DNA of 64,000 bases from Pseudomonas sp. R37(2017). Lineage in GTDB: Bacteria > Pseudomonadota > Gammaproteobacteria > Pseudomonadales > Pseudomonadaceae. Position 1 is the first letter of the stretch, and each line of letters begins with the position of its first letter. Shown one piece after another: positions 1-9,608 of this stretch. The stretch lies in the NCBI RefSeq assembly GCF_002113375.1, contig NZ_NEHO01000005.1, positions 1-64,000 of the forward strand. Reading direction: 5' to 3'. Position numbers and translations under genes: made by a program. Below the pieces are notes generated by a model. The model had not been told where the DNA came from, ran no database searches, and saw nothing but the letters and a program-made list of their open reading frames with translations.

Positions 1-17
1 ACTCAGTACCCGAATTT

Positions 18-133
18 CTTGACGACCATAGAGCGTTGGAACCACCTGATCCCATCTCGAACTCAGAAGTGAAACGATGCATCGCCGATGGTAGTGTGGG
101 GTTTCCCCATGTGAGAGTAGGTCATCGTCAAGA
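18..133 (+). rRNA. rrf: 5S ribosomal RNA
   Basis: This is a near-complete pseudomonad 5S rRNA. The 5' strand (TTGACGACCATAGAGCG) pairs with the 3' end (GTCATCGTCAAG) to make the closing helix, and the highly conserved internal GAACTCAGAAGTGAAACG is present. It is the last gene of an rRNA operon whose 23S and 16S genes lie before the window. A rho-independent terminator follows within 10 bases. The exact 5' end is uncertain by one or two bases. Confidence 0.95.
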
Positions 134-141
134 TTAAATTC

Positions 142-183
142 CAAAACCCCTATCTGCGCACGCAGGTAGGGGTTTTGTTTTTG
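142..183 (+). terminator. rRNA operon terminator
   Basis: A hairpin with arms AAAACCCCTA..CTG and CAG..TAGGGGTTTT is followed by a T-rich run directly after the 5S gene. The position and form are those of the rho-independent terminator ending the rRNA operon. Confidence 0.85.
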
Positions 184-289
184 GCCGCAGAAAAACTCAT
201 ACAGCAATACCGGACAGGTCCACGCTGTCACAGTCTCCCGACAATGCTAAGGTTCGCCCTTGGCCTTTGTACTTTCCAAGGAAGCCTTT

Positions 290-379
290 ATGCCGGACGC
301 GACGTCCCTCAGTGCTGGTTTTATGGTGGTTCACGGCAACCGTCTGGACGAGTTGCGCAGCCGTCCGCCGGCAACTTGA
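290..379 (+). pseudogene. recC: recC 5' remnant (exonuclease V gamma subunit start)
   Basis: The ATG at 290 opens 29 codons ending in TGA at 377. The first 24 residues contain GFMVVHGNRLDELRS, which I recognise as the conserved start of pseudomonad RecC (exodeoxyribonuclease V gamma subunit). RecC is normally more than 1100 residues. After residue 24 the similarity stops and four unrelated residues (RPPAT region) lead to the stop. This is therefore a truncated relic of recC rather than a working gene. An IS66-like relic follows directly, suggesting that an insertion and later deletion removed the rest. Recognition is from memory of the family, without alignment. Confidence 0.7.
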
Positions 380-400
380 CTGGCATCACCGATGGCAGCA

Positions 401-469
401 ATGAGTGCGCTGGCGATTATGAGCCTGATCCAGCCGGCACGGCTCAATGGACATGATCCATGTACCTGA
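401..469 (+). pseudogene. IS66-family transposase (TnpC) C-terminal remnant
   Basis: Read in the frame starting at 401, the DNA encodes IMSLIQPARLNGHDP and then stops at 467. This matches the IMSLIQ-A-LNGHDP-AYLKDVL motif near the C-terminus of IS66-family TnpC transposases. Only about 20 codons remain; the following AYLKDVL and IDELLPHRW parts are missing. It is a short scar of an IS66 element lying directly after the recC stub. The identification rests on one motif. Confidence 0.55.
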
Positions 470-729
470 TGCAGCTACTTTTGGGTATTCAGTCAGATGC
501 GTTGTTTCGGGGGCGCCAGAGTTGAGAGCTCAGCGCTATGCAGTCTGGGGATCAAAAGAGGAGGTTACTGAGCGCTTACTGGATTCAATGGACGCTTCAA
601 ACAGCGCCTACAAAAAAGCCACCTTGGCCCGTGGGGTCAGGTGGCTTTTTACATCAATAGACTTGGTACGAGCAGGCCGGCTTTGGTAACAGCACTCCAA
701 CGCTGGCTGAAGAATCAGGAGCCAGGGAA
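470..729. other. Gap between mobile-element scar and nrdB; no supported gene
   Basis: A frame open from 447 to 689 gives 80 residues with no family I recognise, no convincing ribosome binding site, and overlap with both the IS66 scar and the terminator at 611-651. I do not call it as a gene. Apart from that terminator I see nothing else here. Confidence 0.4.
611..651 (-). terminator. Bidirectional terminator downstream of nrdB
   Basis: The arms AAAAAGCCACCT and AGGTGGCTTTTT form a strong stem with A and T runs on both sides, so it could work in either direction. It lies about 80 bases beyond the nrdB stop codon and is the likely end of the nrdB transcript. Confidence 0.75.
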
Positions 730-1977
730 TCAATCCCAGCTCAACGCCCCACCTGTCTGATACTCGATAACCCGAGTCTCAAAGAAGTTCTTCTCTTTCT
801 TCAAGTCCATGATCTCGCTCATCCAAGGGAACGGGTTAGTGGTCCCTGGGTACTCTTCCTTCAAGCCAATCTGCGACAGGCGACGGTTAGCGATGAACTT
901 GAGGTAGTCCTCCATCATCGCCGCGTTCATGCCCAGTACGCCGCGAGGCATGGTGTCGCGAGCGTATTCGATTTCCAGCTGGGTGCCTTGCAGGATCATT
1001 TGCGAGGCTTCTTCCTTCATCTCGGCATCCCACAGGTGCGGGTTTTCGATTTTGATCTGGTTGATCACGTCGATGCCGAAGTTCAGGTGCATGGATTCAT
1101 CGCGCAGGATGTATTGGAACTGCTCGGCGACGCCGGTCATTTTGTTGCGGCGGCCCATGGAGAGGATCTGGGTGAAGCCGCAGTAGAAGAAGATGCCTTC
1201 CAGGACGCAGTAGTAGGCGATCAGGTTGCGCAGCAGCTCTTTGTCGGTGTCGACGGTGCCGGTGGTGAACTTCGGATCGGAGATCGAGCGGGTGTACTTC
1301 AGACCCCAGGTGGCTTTTTTCGCGACCGACGGGATCTCGTGGTACATGTTGAAGATCTCGCCTTCATCCATGGCCAGCGATTCGATGCAGTACTGGTAGG
1401 CGTGGGTGTGGATCGCCTCTTCGAAGGCCTGGCGCAGGATGTACTGGCGGCATTCCGGGTTGGTGATCAGGCGGTACACGGCCAGGACCAGGTTGTTGGC
1501 AACCAGGGAGTCGGCGGTGGAGAAGAAGCCGAGGTTGCGCATCACGATGCGGCGCTCGTCGTCGGTCAGGCCTTCCGGGTTTTTCCAGAGGGCGATGTCG
1601 GCGGTCATGTTGACTTCTTGCGGCATCCAGTGGTTTGCGCAGCCGTCCAGGTACTTCTGCCAGGCCCAGTCGTACTTGAACGGCACGAGCTGGTTGAGGT
1701 CGGCGCGGCAGTTGATCATGCGCTTTTCGTCAACGGCGACACGGGCGGAGGCGCCTTCGAGTTCGGCGAGGCCTTCGGCGACGTCGAGCGAGTCCAGGGC
1801 GGCTTTGGCGCGGGCAACGGCGGCGGAGTCAGCTGCGGTCACGGCACGGGCTTCCAGGGCGGCGGCACCGCCGGCGCTGTCGAGACGGTCCATGTTGGCT
1901 TCAGCGGCGTGGCCGGTGTTGGCGCTCTTGACTGCTACTTCCGTGTCTTCTTTGTCGAATTCGTCCCAGCTCAGCAT
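730..1977 (-). CDS. nrdB: Ribonucleoside-diphosphate reductase beta subunit (class Ia, radical-generating)
   Basis: NrdB (415 aa) holds the diiron-tyrosyl radical cofactor that NrdA needs to reduce ribonucleoside diphosphates to deoxy forms in the cytosol. The ferritin-like core starts near residue 85. The [11 protein letters not shown] stretch (about residues 185-195) carries a metal-ligand Glu and His and a candidate radical Tyr. Residues 1-85 are an alanine-rich N-terminal extension. The C-terminal tail, the part that normally docks in NrdA, ends in GGALSWD; the protein also begins MLSWDEFD, so LSWD stands at both ends. The start is supported by AGGAG about 8 bases upstream. NrdA lies some 50 kb away on the same strand rather than next door as in P. 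aeruginosa. A roughly 440-base upstream region carries an NrdR-like box. Confidence 0.95.
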   Translation of the reverse strand: MLSWDEFDKEDTEVAVKSANTGHAAEANMDRLDSAGGAAALEARAVTAADSAAVARAKAALDSLDVAEGLAELEGASARVAVDEKRMINCRADLNQLVPFKYDWAWQKYLDGCANHWMPQEVNMTADIALWKNPEGLTDDERRIVMRNLGFFSTADSLVANNLVLAVYRLITNPECRQYILRQAFEEAIHTHAYQYCIESLAMDEGEIFNMYHEIPSVAKKATWGLKYTRSISDPKFTTGTVDTDKELLRNLIAYYCVLEGIFFYCGFTQILSMGRRNKMTGVAEQFQYILRDESMHLNFGIDVINQIKIENPHLWDAEMKEEASQMILQGTQLEIEYARDTMPRGVLGMNAAMMEDYLKFIANRRLSQIGLKEEYPGTTNPFPWMSEIMDLKKEKNFFETRVIEYQTGGALSWD

Positions 1978-2504
1978 GACGTGTCGTCTCCTGCGTGAGG
2001 GCCAGAGTGCCCGTGTGAAAATGGATAGGTTGGTTTTTCACACGGCCTTTCTGGCCGCGTTGGATCTAAAGGAATCGTTTTTTGCAGCAGCTATACGCAG
2101 GCATCAAACAGAATTTTGTACGGGGTTCCGAGAGCCACTGATGGGCGCAGCAAGCCTTGATCGCTTGTGCGGGGCTTCAGACTGGCTTTTCATCCCTGTA
2201 AGGGGATATTGCAGGCCCGTTTAAGGCCGCATTATAGGGAAATTTTGCCTGCTGTGGTGCGGCGAAATGGCTCGCGGATCGGTCGACGTCGACCGTTTTT
2301 CGGTCGGAGCGAGGGTTTACAGGGCTTTGAACGAGGTTGGTGGGGGAAGATTTTTTTTCTTAATTTTTTGCCTCGGATTATTTTTGTTCAATAAATAACC
2401 AAAAAAGGCTTTTTTCACTACATCTTGTGTTTCGGTGGGCTTTTCTCAGGTTCCAGACACAACTAAGCCCGACCGGAGTCGGGCTATGAGGTCACGCTGG
2501 CGGG
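1978..2504. other. Long nrdB upstream region, AT-rich, with palindrome
   Basis: No gene is visible in these 527 bases. Reading toward nrdB there is an NrdR-like box (2415-2430), a very A/T-rich block (about 2350-2420, a likely promoter and UP-element area), and a perfect 16-bp palindrome CGGTCGACGTCGACCG at 2280-2295. A hairpin of AGCCCGAC and GTCGGGCT (2466-2486) lies just past the stop of the next minus-strand gene and may end its transcript, although it has no clear T-run. Confidence 0.5.
2415..2430 (-). promoter_or_regulatory. Candidate NrdR box upstream of nrdB
   Basis: TCACTACATCTTGTGT matches 13 of 16 positions of the NrdR-box consensus as I remember it (aCaCwAtATaTwGtgt). NrdR is the zinc-finger/ATP-cone repressor of ribonucleotide reductase genes. 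I find no second box 31-32 bp away, so this would be a single site, unlike the pair upstream of nrdA. Confidence 0.45.
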
Positions 2505-2780
2505 TCAGCTCAGGCGAGCGGCACCCACGTGATCGGCACCATCGGCGGCGAGGCGGGCAGCGCCGGTGTGATCAGAGCCGTCGGAAGCGAGTTTGCCTGC
2601 GCCAACGTGGTCTGCACCATCGGCTGCGAAAGACGCCGAACCGGTGTGGTCGTAACCGTCGGAAGCGACAGAGGCTTCAGTGGTGTATGCGGCGGAGCCG
2701 GTGCGATCGTAACCATCGGCGGCGAAGGTGTTGGCAGTCAGGACGGAGAGGGTCAGGGCGAGGATCAGTTGGGTTTTCAT
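2505..2780 (-). CDS. Small exported tandem-repeat protein, function unknown
   Basis: This 91-residue protein starts with a Sec signal peptide (MKTQLILALTLSVLTANTFA, cleavage after AFA or FAA near residue 20). The mature part is about five copies of a 13-14 residue unit with the pattern A-x-D-G-x-D-H-(T/V)-G-A/S-x-x-L; the first copies are the most divergent. There are no cysteines and no hydrophobic segment in the mature chain. A GGAG site stands before the ATG. The Asp-Gly-x-Asp-His pattern could bind metal ions, but that is a guess. It belongs to a type of small periplasmic or secreted hypothetical protein common in Pseudomonas. The neighbouring minus-strand gene also encodes a small exported protein. 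Confidence 0.75.
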   Translation of the reverse strand: MKTQLILALTLSVLTANTFAADGYDRTGSAAYTTEASVASDGYDHTGSASFAADGADHVGAGKLASDGSDHTGAARLAADGADHVGAARLS

Positions 2781-2973
2781 GGTTGTTGCTCCGGTTTCAC
2801 AAGCGTTGTTTGTCTTGGGTTGCAGTTGATTCTACGCCTACGATTTCGATTAAAAAGCGCAAAAAAACGCTTAATACAATCGATTTAATCGATTGTTTTG
2901 GTTCGGTGTTTCATCTGCCTGATCGCGGCGCGGGTAGGGCGAGACTTTTCGAGGGAAGAGGTGAAGCAGGAGG

Positions 2974-3237
2974 TCAGCCGTTAGAGCAGCCGTTGCCCAT
3001 CATGCTGTAGCGCAGGATATGCCGTTGGCCGTGGGAGTCTTCGTATTCCATTTTCATCGGCACAACTTCACACACATTGGGGGCTTCGCTCATCGAGATA
3101 ACTTTGGCGATGTCCAGATGGGTGGAGTAAGTGTATTCCTCTATTACCGGTTGTTGCTGCGCGACATCAGTCGGGACCTCGCCGGCCATGGCGGTCAGGC
3201 ACAGGCTGCTGAGGGCCGGAACTAATAAAGCTTTCAT
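2974..3237 (-). CDS. DUF2790 family small exported protein
   Basis: The 87-residue product has a signal peptide (MKALLVPALSSLCLTAMAG) and a short mature domain of the DUF2790 type, recognised by the Y-THLDIAKVIS stretch, the VCEVVPMKMEYEDSHG stretch and the C-terminal Y-x-x-x-GNGC. Two cysteines (in NVCEVV and GNGC) could form a disulphide in the periplasm. Members are common in Pseudomonas, often in several copies, and their function is unknown. An AAGGT site lies about 8 bases before the ATG. It may be cotranscribed with the repeat protein downstream, although the gap is about 190 bases. Confidence 0.8.
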   Translation of the reverse strand: MKALLVPALSSLCLTAMAGEVPTDVAQQQPVIEEYTYSTHLDIAKVISMSEAPNVCEVVPMKMEYEDSHGQRHILRYSMMGNGCSNG

Positions 3238-3652
3238 TCGAATTTACCTTTTGGAAGTCGAAGGGAGGCACGCAATCCTTTTGAGATTGCGTGTGGAACT
3301 TCAGTACCAGGGTGTTTGATTAACTGCCTTCGTGGGGGCTGCAACTTGGTTAATCAGGTTGCCTTGTTGGCGTGACAGATTTTAGGCGTGGACTTTTCGA
3401 TCATATAGCCGTGGTTTTGATAAACACTTTTGACAGATTTCGTAACAATCCCCGGGGATACTGCTTTCCTACTCCGTTTGCAGTAAGACGGTTGGCCCCC
3501 GGTGTGGCACGGTACGCCCGTTCCATCTGGGTTTGCGGCCTATTCAGGGCATTTTGTAGGGGCTTGTTACTACCATCGTCGAATGGTTCTATAGGCCCGG
3601 CCCGGCTACAACAGGGTCATACAAAAACAACTATTCCACCGAGGTAAGAAAG
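3238..3652. other. Divergent intergenic region before acs
   Basis: This 415-base region holds the promoters of the minus-strand DUF2790 gene and of acs. No gene is seen. An A/C-rich stretch just before the acs ribosome binding site is listed separately. A TGGCAC at 3505 was checked as a sigma-54 site and fails at the -12 element. Confidence 0.5.
3621..3631 (+). promoter_or_regulatory. Candidate Hfq/Crc (catabolite repression) site before acs
   Basis: ACAAAAACAAC lies about 20 bases before the acs start, beside the GAGGTAAG ribosome binding site. It resembles the A-rich CA motif through which Hfq and Crc block translation of less preferred carbon-source genes in Pseudomonas, and acetate genes are typical targets. 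Position and composition are seen; function is inferred. Confidence 0.4.
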
Positions 3653-5608
<1,956 letters not shown>

Positions 5609-5696
5609 GCAGCGGTTCTGAGTCATCGATAGCCCTGCCTGGTTTTGCCTGGTGGGGCTTTTTCTTGTCTGGGGGATTTGTGTTGGCGGGGCTGGC

Positions 5697-5794
5697 CTCA
5701 TCGCGAGCAGGCTCGCTCCTACAGGGAATTGCGGTGTATAGGCGATCCGGGCCACACCACGAAACCTGTAGGAGCGAGCATGCTCGCGATCACC
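5697..5794. repeat. REP pair (REPIN-like), mixed cores
   Basis: Two inverted REP palindromes face each other: TCGCGAGCAGGCTCGCTCCTACAGG and its near-inverse CCTGTAGGAGCGAGCATGCTCGCGA about 40 bases on. The two cores differ (GCAGGC versus GCATGC), unlike the other pairs here, whose two arms share the same core. It lies in noncoding DNA. Confidence 0.85.
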
Positions 5795-6122
5795 TTTTGG
5801 CAGGCGCTACAGCAACATCTACCAATAAATATCGGGTTCCTCTGTCGGCGTTTTCCTACTGTTACCCTAAATCTTTCAGGTTACTGAATGTGTAACCGCA
5901 TCGCGTCAATGCGGGGCATTGGGAAACGCCAGGCTTCGTATCCGGGCCTGAAAACCACCGATTGGAAAGAAGACTCCACGCTACGCTTGCCGGATTAGAA
6001 GGGTTTGCCAATAATAGGCCCGCAATTTGCAGTACAGATCGGTTCAATGTCTTTTGCTCCTGCATGATTTTGCAGGGCTGTCAACGTGCCAAAACGGCTT
6101 TCTCGATGCTTCTGTAATTAGT

Positions 6123-6170
6123 TGTCGCATTGAAGAAATATCGGCCTCGGGCCTGTCGTTAGAATGCCGA
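6123..6170 (+). promoter_or_regulatory. ArgR operator candidate upstream of aotJ
   Basis: TGTCGC followed by 8 bases and AA occurs at 6123-6138, the half-site form I know for Pseudomonas ArgR (TGTCGC-N8-AA). A weaker partner TGTCGT starts at 6154. ArgR of P. aeruginosa activates the aot operon with arginine, so this is the expected place for such a site. Confidence 0.65.
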
Positions 6171-6306
6171 TCACTCGCTCGTCGTTGCCCGTGTTGAATT
6201 TCAACACCCGCTTCCCAGGACGCAGCACCGCTTTCTGGTTCCACTCATTCGCATATTGGGCTGTTGCTCACTCTGCTGTTTTGCCCTTTACCGATGGAGT
6301 CCCAAG

Positions 6307-7083
6307 ATGAAGAAACTCGTGCTGCTTGGCGCCCTGGCACTGTCCGTGCTGTCCCTGCCAACCTTCGCCGATGAAAAACCTCTGAAAATTGGTATCGAGG
6401 CAGCTTACCCTCCGTTCGCTTCCAAGGCGCCGGATGGCAGCATCGTTGGTTTCGACTACGACATCGGCAACGCCTTGTGCGAAGAGATGAAGGTCAAGTG
6501 CGTGTGGGTCGAGCAAGAGTTCGATGGCCTGATCCCGGCACTGAAAGTGCGCAAGATCGACGCGATCCTGTCGTCCATGTCGATCACTGAAGATCGCAAG
6601 AAGTCCGTGGACTTCACCAACAAGTACTACAACACCCCGGCTCGCCTGGTCATGAAGGCCGGCACCCAGGTCAGCGAAAGCCTGGCCGAGCTCAAGGGCA
6701 AGAACATCGGCGTGCAGCGTGGTTCGATCCACGAGCGTTTCGCCCGCGAGGTCCTGGCGCCGCTGGGTGCCGAGATCAAGCCTTACGGTTCGCAGAACGA
6801 AATCTACCTCGACGTGGCTGCCGGTCGCCTCGACGGTACCGTGGCAGACGCTACGCTTCTGGATGACGGCTTCCTGAAAACCGACGCCGGTAAAGGTTTC
6901 GCATTCGTCGGCCCTGCGTTCACCGACGTCAAATACTTCGGCGACGGCGTAGGTATCGCGGTTCGCAAGGGTGACAAGGCTGAGCTGGACAAGCTCAACG
7001 CCGCCATCGCCGCCATTCGCGAGAACGGCAAGTACAAGCAAATCCAGGACAAATACTTCGCCTTCGATATCTACGGCAAGTAA
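6307..7083 (+). CDS. aotJ: Arginine/ornithine ABC transporter, periplasmic binding protein
   Basis: AotJ (258 aa) captures arginine and ornithine in the periplasm and hands them to the AotQM membrane channel. It has a Sec signal peptide ([21 protein letters not shown], cleaved before DEKP) and the type 2 solute-binding fold, including the [11 protein letters not shown] opening strand and the [14 protein letters not shown] signature. I chose the ATG at 6307 because it gives a standard signal peptide and has GGAGT 8 bases upstream; a longer frame from 6256 adds unrelated residues. It heads the aot cluster behind an ArgR-like operator. Confidence 0.93.
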   Translation: MKKLVLLGALALSVLSLPTFADEKPLKIGIEAAYPPFASKAPDGSIVGFDYDIGNALCEEMKVKCVWVEQEFDGLIPALKVRKIDAILSSMSITEDRKKSVDFTNKYYNTPARLVMKAGTQVSESLAELKGKNIGVQRGSIHERFAREVLAPLGAEIKPYGSQNEIYLDVAAGRLDGTVADATLLDDGFLKTDAGKGFAFVGPAFTDVKYFGDGVGIAVRKGDKAELDKLNAAIAAIRENGKYKQIQDKYFAFDIYGK

Positions 7084-7174
7084 CACGTCCCGGCGACAAG
7101 TCAGAAATGGCGCAAGCAACAGGATCTCTGAGGTTTGCGCCATTTTTTCATCCTAATTTTCGAGGACCTGAATC

Positions 7175-7864
7175 ATGTTGAAAGGCTACGGGGCTGTCAT
7201 CCTCGATGGCGTTTGGCTGACGCTTCAGCTCGCCTTGTCGTCCATGGCCCTGGCCATTGTGCTGGGCCTGATCGGCGTGGCACTGCGACTCTCGCCGGTG
7301 CGCTGGCTGGCCTGGCTGGGCGACCTGTATTCCACCGTGATTCGCGGTGTTCCCGACCTGGTGCTGATCCTGCTGATTTTCTACGGCGGTCAGGACCTGC
7401 TCAACCGCGTCGCGCCGATGCTGGGCTATGACGAGTACATCGACCTGAATCCGTTGGCCGCCGGTATCGGCACCTTGGGTTTCATTTTCGGTGCCTACCT
7501 GTCGGAAACCTTCCGTGGCGCCTTCATGGCAATCCCCAAGGGGCAGGCCGAAGCCGGCATGGCCTACGGCATGAGCAGTTTGCAGGTGTTCTTCCGGGTG
7601 TTGGTGCCGCAGATGATTCGTCTGGCGATTCCAGGTTTTACCAACAACTGGCTGGTTCTGACCAAGGCCACCGCGCTGATTTCGGTGGTGGGTCTGCAAG
7701 ACATGATGTTCAAGGCCAAGCAGGCGGCTGATGCCACCCGCGAGCCTTTCACCTTCTTCCTCGCAGTGGCGGCGATGTACCTGGTGATCACCAGTGTGTC
7801 GTTGCTGGCATTGCGTCACCTTGAGAAGCGCTACTCGGTAGGCGTAAGGGCGGCTGATCTATGA
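7175..7864 (+). CDS. aotQ: Arginine/ornithine ABC transporter, permease AotQ
   Basis: AotQ (229 aa) is one of two inner-membrane permeases forming the channel for arginine and ornithine. It is a HisQ/HisM-type polar amino acid permease with about five membrane segments. The ABC-contacting EAA loop is seen as FRGAFMAIPKGQAEAGMAYG near residues 110-130. A GAGGACC site precedes the ATG. Its stop overlaps the aotM start by 4 bases (ATGA), so the two are translationally coupled, as expected for partners made in equal amounts. Confidence 0.93.
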   Translation: MLKGYGAVILDGVWLTLQLALSSMALAIVLGLIGVALRLSPVRWLAWLGDLYSTVIRGVPDLVLILLIFYGGQDLLNRVAPMLGYDEYIDLNPLAAGIGTLGFIFGAYLSETFRGAFMAIPKGQAEAGMAYGMSSLQVFFRVLVPQMIRLAIPGFTNNWLVLTKATALISVVGLQDMMFKAKQAADATREPFTFFLAVAAMYLVITSVSLLALRHLEKRYSVGVRAADL

Positions 7865-8559
7865 TCTTCGACTACAACGTCATTTGGGATGCCTTGCCGC
7901 TGTACTTTGGCGGCCTGGTGACCACCCTCAAACTGCTCGCGCTGTCGCTGTTCTTCGGCCTGTTGTGCGCATTGCCCCTGGGCCTGATGCGCGTTTCGAA
8001 GAACGCAGCCGTCAACATGGCCGCATGGCTCTACACCTATGTGATCCGCGGTACGCCGATGCTGGTGCAGTTGTTCCTGATCTACTACGGTCTGGCGCAG
8101 TTCGAAGTCGTGCGGGAAAGTTTCCTCTGGCCGTGGCTGTCCAGCGCAACGTTCTGTGCGTGTCTGGCGTTCGCGATCAACACCAGTGCCTACACCGCCG
8201 AAATCATCGCCGGCAGCCTGCGTGCCACGCCGAACGGCGAGATCGAAGCGGCAAAGGCCATGGGCATGTCGCGCATCAAGATGTACAAGCGCATCCTGTT
8301 GCCGTCGGCTCTGCGCCGCGCACTGCCGCAGTACAGCAACGAAGTGATCATGATGCTGCAGACCACCAGTCTGGCGTCCATCGTGACCCTGATCGACATC
8401 ACCGGTGCCGCGCGCACGGTCAATGCCCAGTTCTACCTGCCGTTCGAGGCCTACATTACCGCGGGTGTGTTCTACCTGTGCCTGACCTTCATCCTGGTGA
8501 AGCTGTTCAAGATGGCCGAGCGTCGCTGGCTGGGCTACCTGGCCCCGCGCAAGCACTGA
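7861..8559 (+). CDS. aotM: Arginine/ornithine ABC transporter, permease AotM
   Basis: AotM (232 aa) pairs with AotQ in the inner membrane. The protein has the HisM-type layout, with a VIRGTPMLVQLFLIYYGL segment near residue 62 and an EAA loop (SLRATPNGEIEAAKAMGMSR) near residues 120-139 that contacts the ATPase. The start overlaps the end of aotQ by 4 bases. In P. aeruginosa a further small gene, aotO, sits between aotM and aotP; here only about 40 bases separate them and that gene is absent. Confidence 0.93.
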   Translation: MIFDYNVIWDALPLYFGGLVTTLKLLALSLFFGLLCALPLGLMRVSKNAAVNMAAWLYTYVIRGTPMLVQLFLIYYGLAQFEVVRESFLWPWLSSATFCACLAFAINTSAYTAEIIAGSLRATPNGEIEAAKAMGMSRIKMYKRILLPSALRRALPQYSNEVIMMLQTTSLASIVTLIDITGAARTVNAQFYLPFEAYITAGVFYLCLTFILVKLFKMAERRWLGYLAPRKH

Positions 8560-8596
8560 ATACCACTGACTGACTGTTTTTGTGAGAACCGACCGC

Positions 8597-9361
8597 ATGT
8601 ACAAACTTGAAGTCCAAGACCTGCATAAACGCTATGGCAGTCACGAAGTGCTCAAGGGTGTGTCCCTGAAAGCGGCAGCCGGCGATGTGATCAGCATCAT
8701 CGGCTCCAGTGGCTCCGGCAAAAGTACTTTCCTGCGTTGCATCAACCTGCTGGAGCAGCCGCACGCGGGCAAGATCCTGCTCAACAACGAAGAGTTGAAG
8801 CTGGTGGCTAACAAGGACGGCGCGCTGAAAGCGGCCGACCCGAAGCAGCTGCAGCGCATGCGTTCGCGCCTGTCGATGGTGTTCCAGCATTTCAATCTGT
8901 GGTCGCACATGACCGCGCTGGAAAACATCATGGAGGCGCCGGTTCACGTGCTCGGCGTATCCAAGGCTGAAGCGCGCGAAAAAGCCGAGCACTACTTGAA
9001 CAAAGTAGGCGTGGCCCATCGCAAGGATGCTTACCCTGGCCATATGTCCGGCGGCGAGCAGCAGCGCGTGGCGATTGCCCGTGCGCTGGCGATGGAACCG
9101 GAAGTCATGCTGTTCGACGAGCCGACATCGGCCCTCGACCCGGAGCTGGTTGGCGACGTGTTGAAAGTCATGCAGTCCCTGGCCCAGGAAGGCCGGACCA
9201 TGGTGGTGGTGACCCACGAAATGGGCTTCGCCCGTGAAGTGTCGAACCAGTTGGTGTTCCTGCACAAAGGTCTGGTCGAAGAAAGCGGCAACCCGCGCGA
9301 AGTGCTGGTGAACCCGCAATCCGAGCGTTTGCAGCAATTCCTGTCCGGCAGCCTGAAGTAA
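8597..9361 (+). CDS. aotP: Arginine/ornithine ABC transporter, ATP-binding protein
   Basis: AotP (254 aa) powers arginine and ornithine import by ATP hydrolysis on the cytoplasmic face of AotQM. Walker A (GSSGSGKST), the Q loop, the signature (MSGGEQQRVAIARAL) and Walker B (VMLFDEPTSALD) are all intact. The ATG at 8597 is preferred over a GTG at 8582 because it gives the usual MYKLEV start and the 254-residue length of the P. aeruginosa protein. A REP pair and the argR gene follow. Confidence 0.94.
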   Translation: MYKLEVQDLHKRYGSHEVLKGVSLKAAAGDVISIIGSSGSGKSTFLRCINLLEQPHAGKILLNNEELKLVANKDGALKAADPKQLQRMRSRLSMVFQHFNLWSHMTALENIMEAPVHVLGVSKAEAREKAEHYLNKVGVAHRKDAYPGHMSGGEQQRVAIARALAMEPEVMLFDEPTSALDPELVGDVLKVMQSLAQEGRTMVVVTHEMGFAREVSNQLVFLHKGLVEESGNPREVLVNPQSERLQQFLSGSLK

Positions 9362-9422
9362 TCAGGACTGCCGCTGCGCACCGGGATAGTGCATGCTTCG
9401 CAGCCTGGAGGCTGGCACCGGT

Positions 9423-9517
9423 CCCTGTGAGGGCGAGCCTGCTCGCGAATGCGGTGTGACATTCAACACGGATGTCGACTGATCTACCGCTTTCGCGAGC
9501 AGGCTCGCTCCCACATA
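9423..9517. repeat. REP pair (REPIN-like)
   Basis: Inverted REP palindromes with core GCGAGCCTGCTCGC and its inverse GCGAGCAGGCTCGC flank about 45 bases between aotP and argR. It may stabilise the aot mRNA or reduce read-through into argR, but this is inference. Confidence 0.8.
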
Positions 9518-9608
9518 TAGATCTCTGCTGGCTTCGAGATTTGCGTTCATTTACGGGCTAGCATTGGCCCATGCCTTCATCACCGTTTTTCGCTTCGGAT
9601 TGCCCACC

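Larger units (their letters stand above)
5609..6306. other. acs-aotJ intergenic region
   Basis: The 698 bases contain, in order, a probable acs terminator (hairpin and TTTTTC near 5631-5668), a REP pair (5697-5794), about 300 bases in which I see nothing specific, and the ArgR-like operator and promoter of aotJ (6120-6300). No gene is supported. Confidence 0.6.

Noticed and set aside
447..689. 80-codon ORF after the IS66 scar
   Set aside because: Overlaps both the transposase relic and a terminator hairpin; no family, no convincing ribosome binding site.
3505..3519. TGGCAC as sigma-54 promoter of acs
   Set aside because: The -12 GC at the required 10-base spacing is missing (CC instead).
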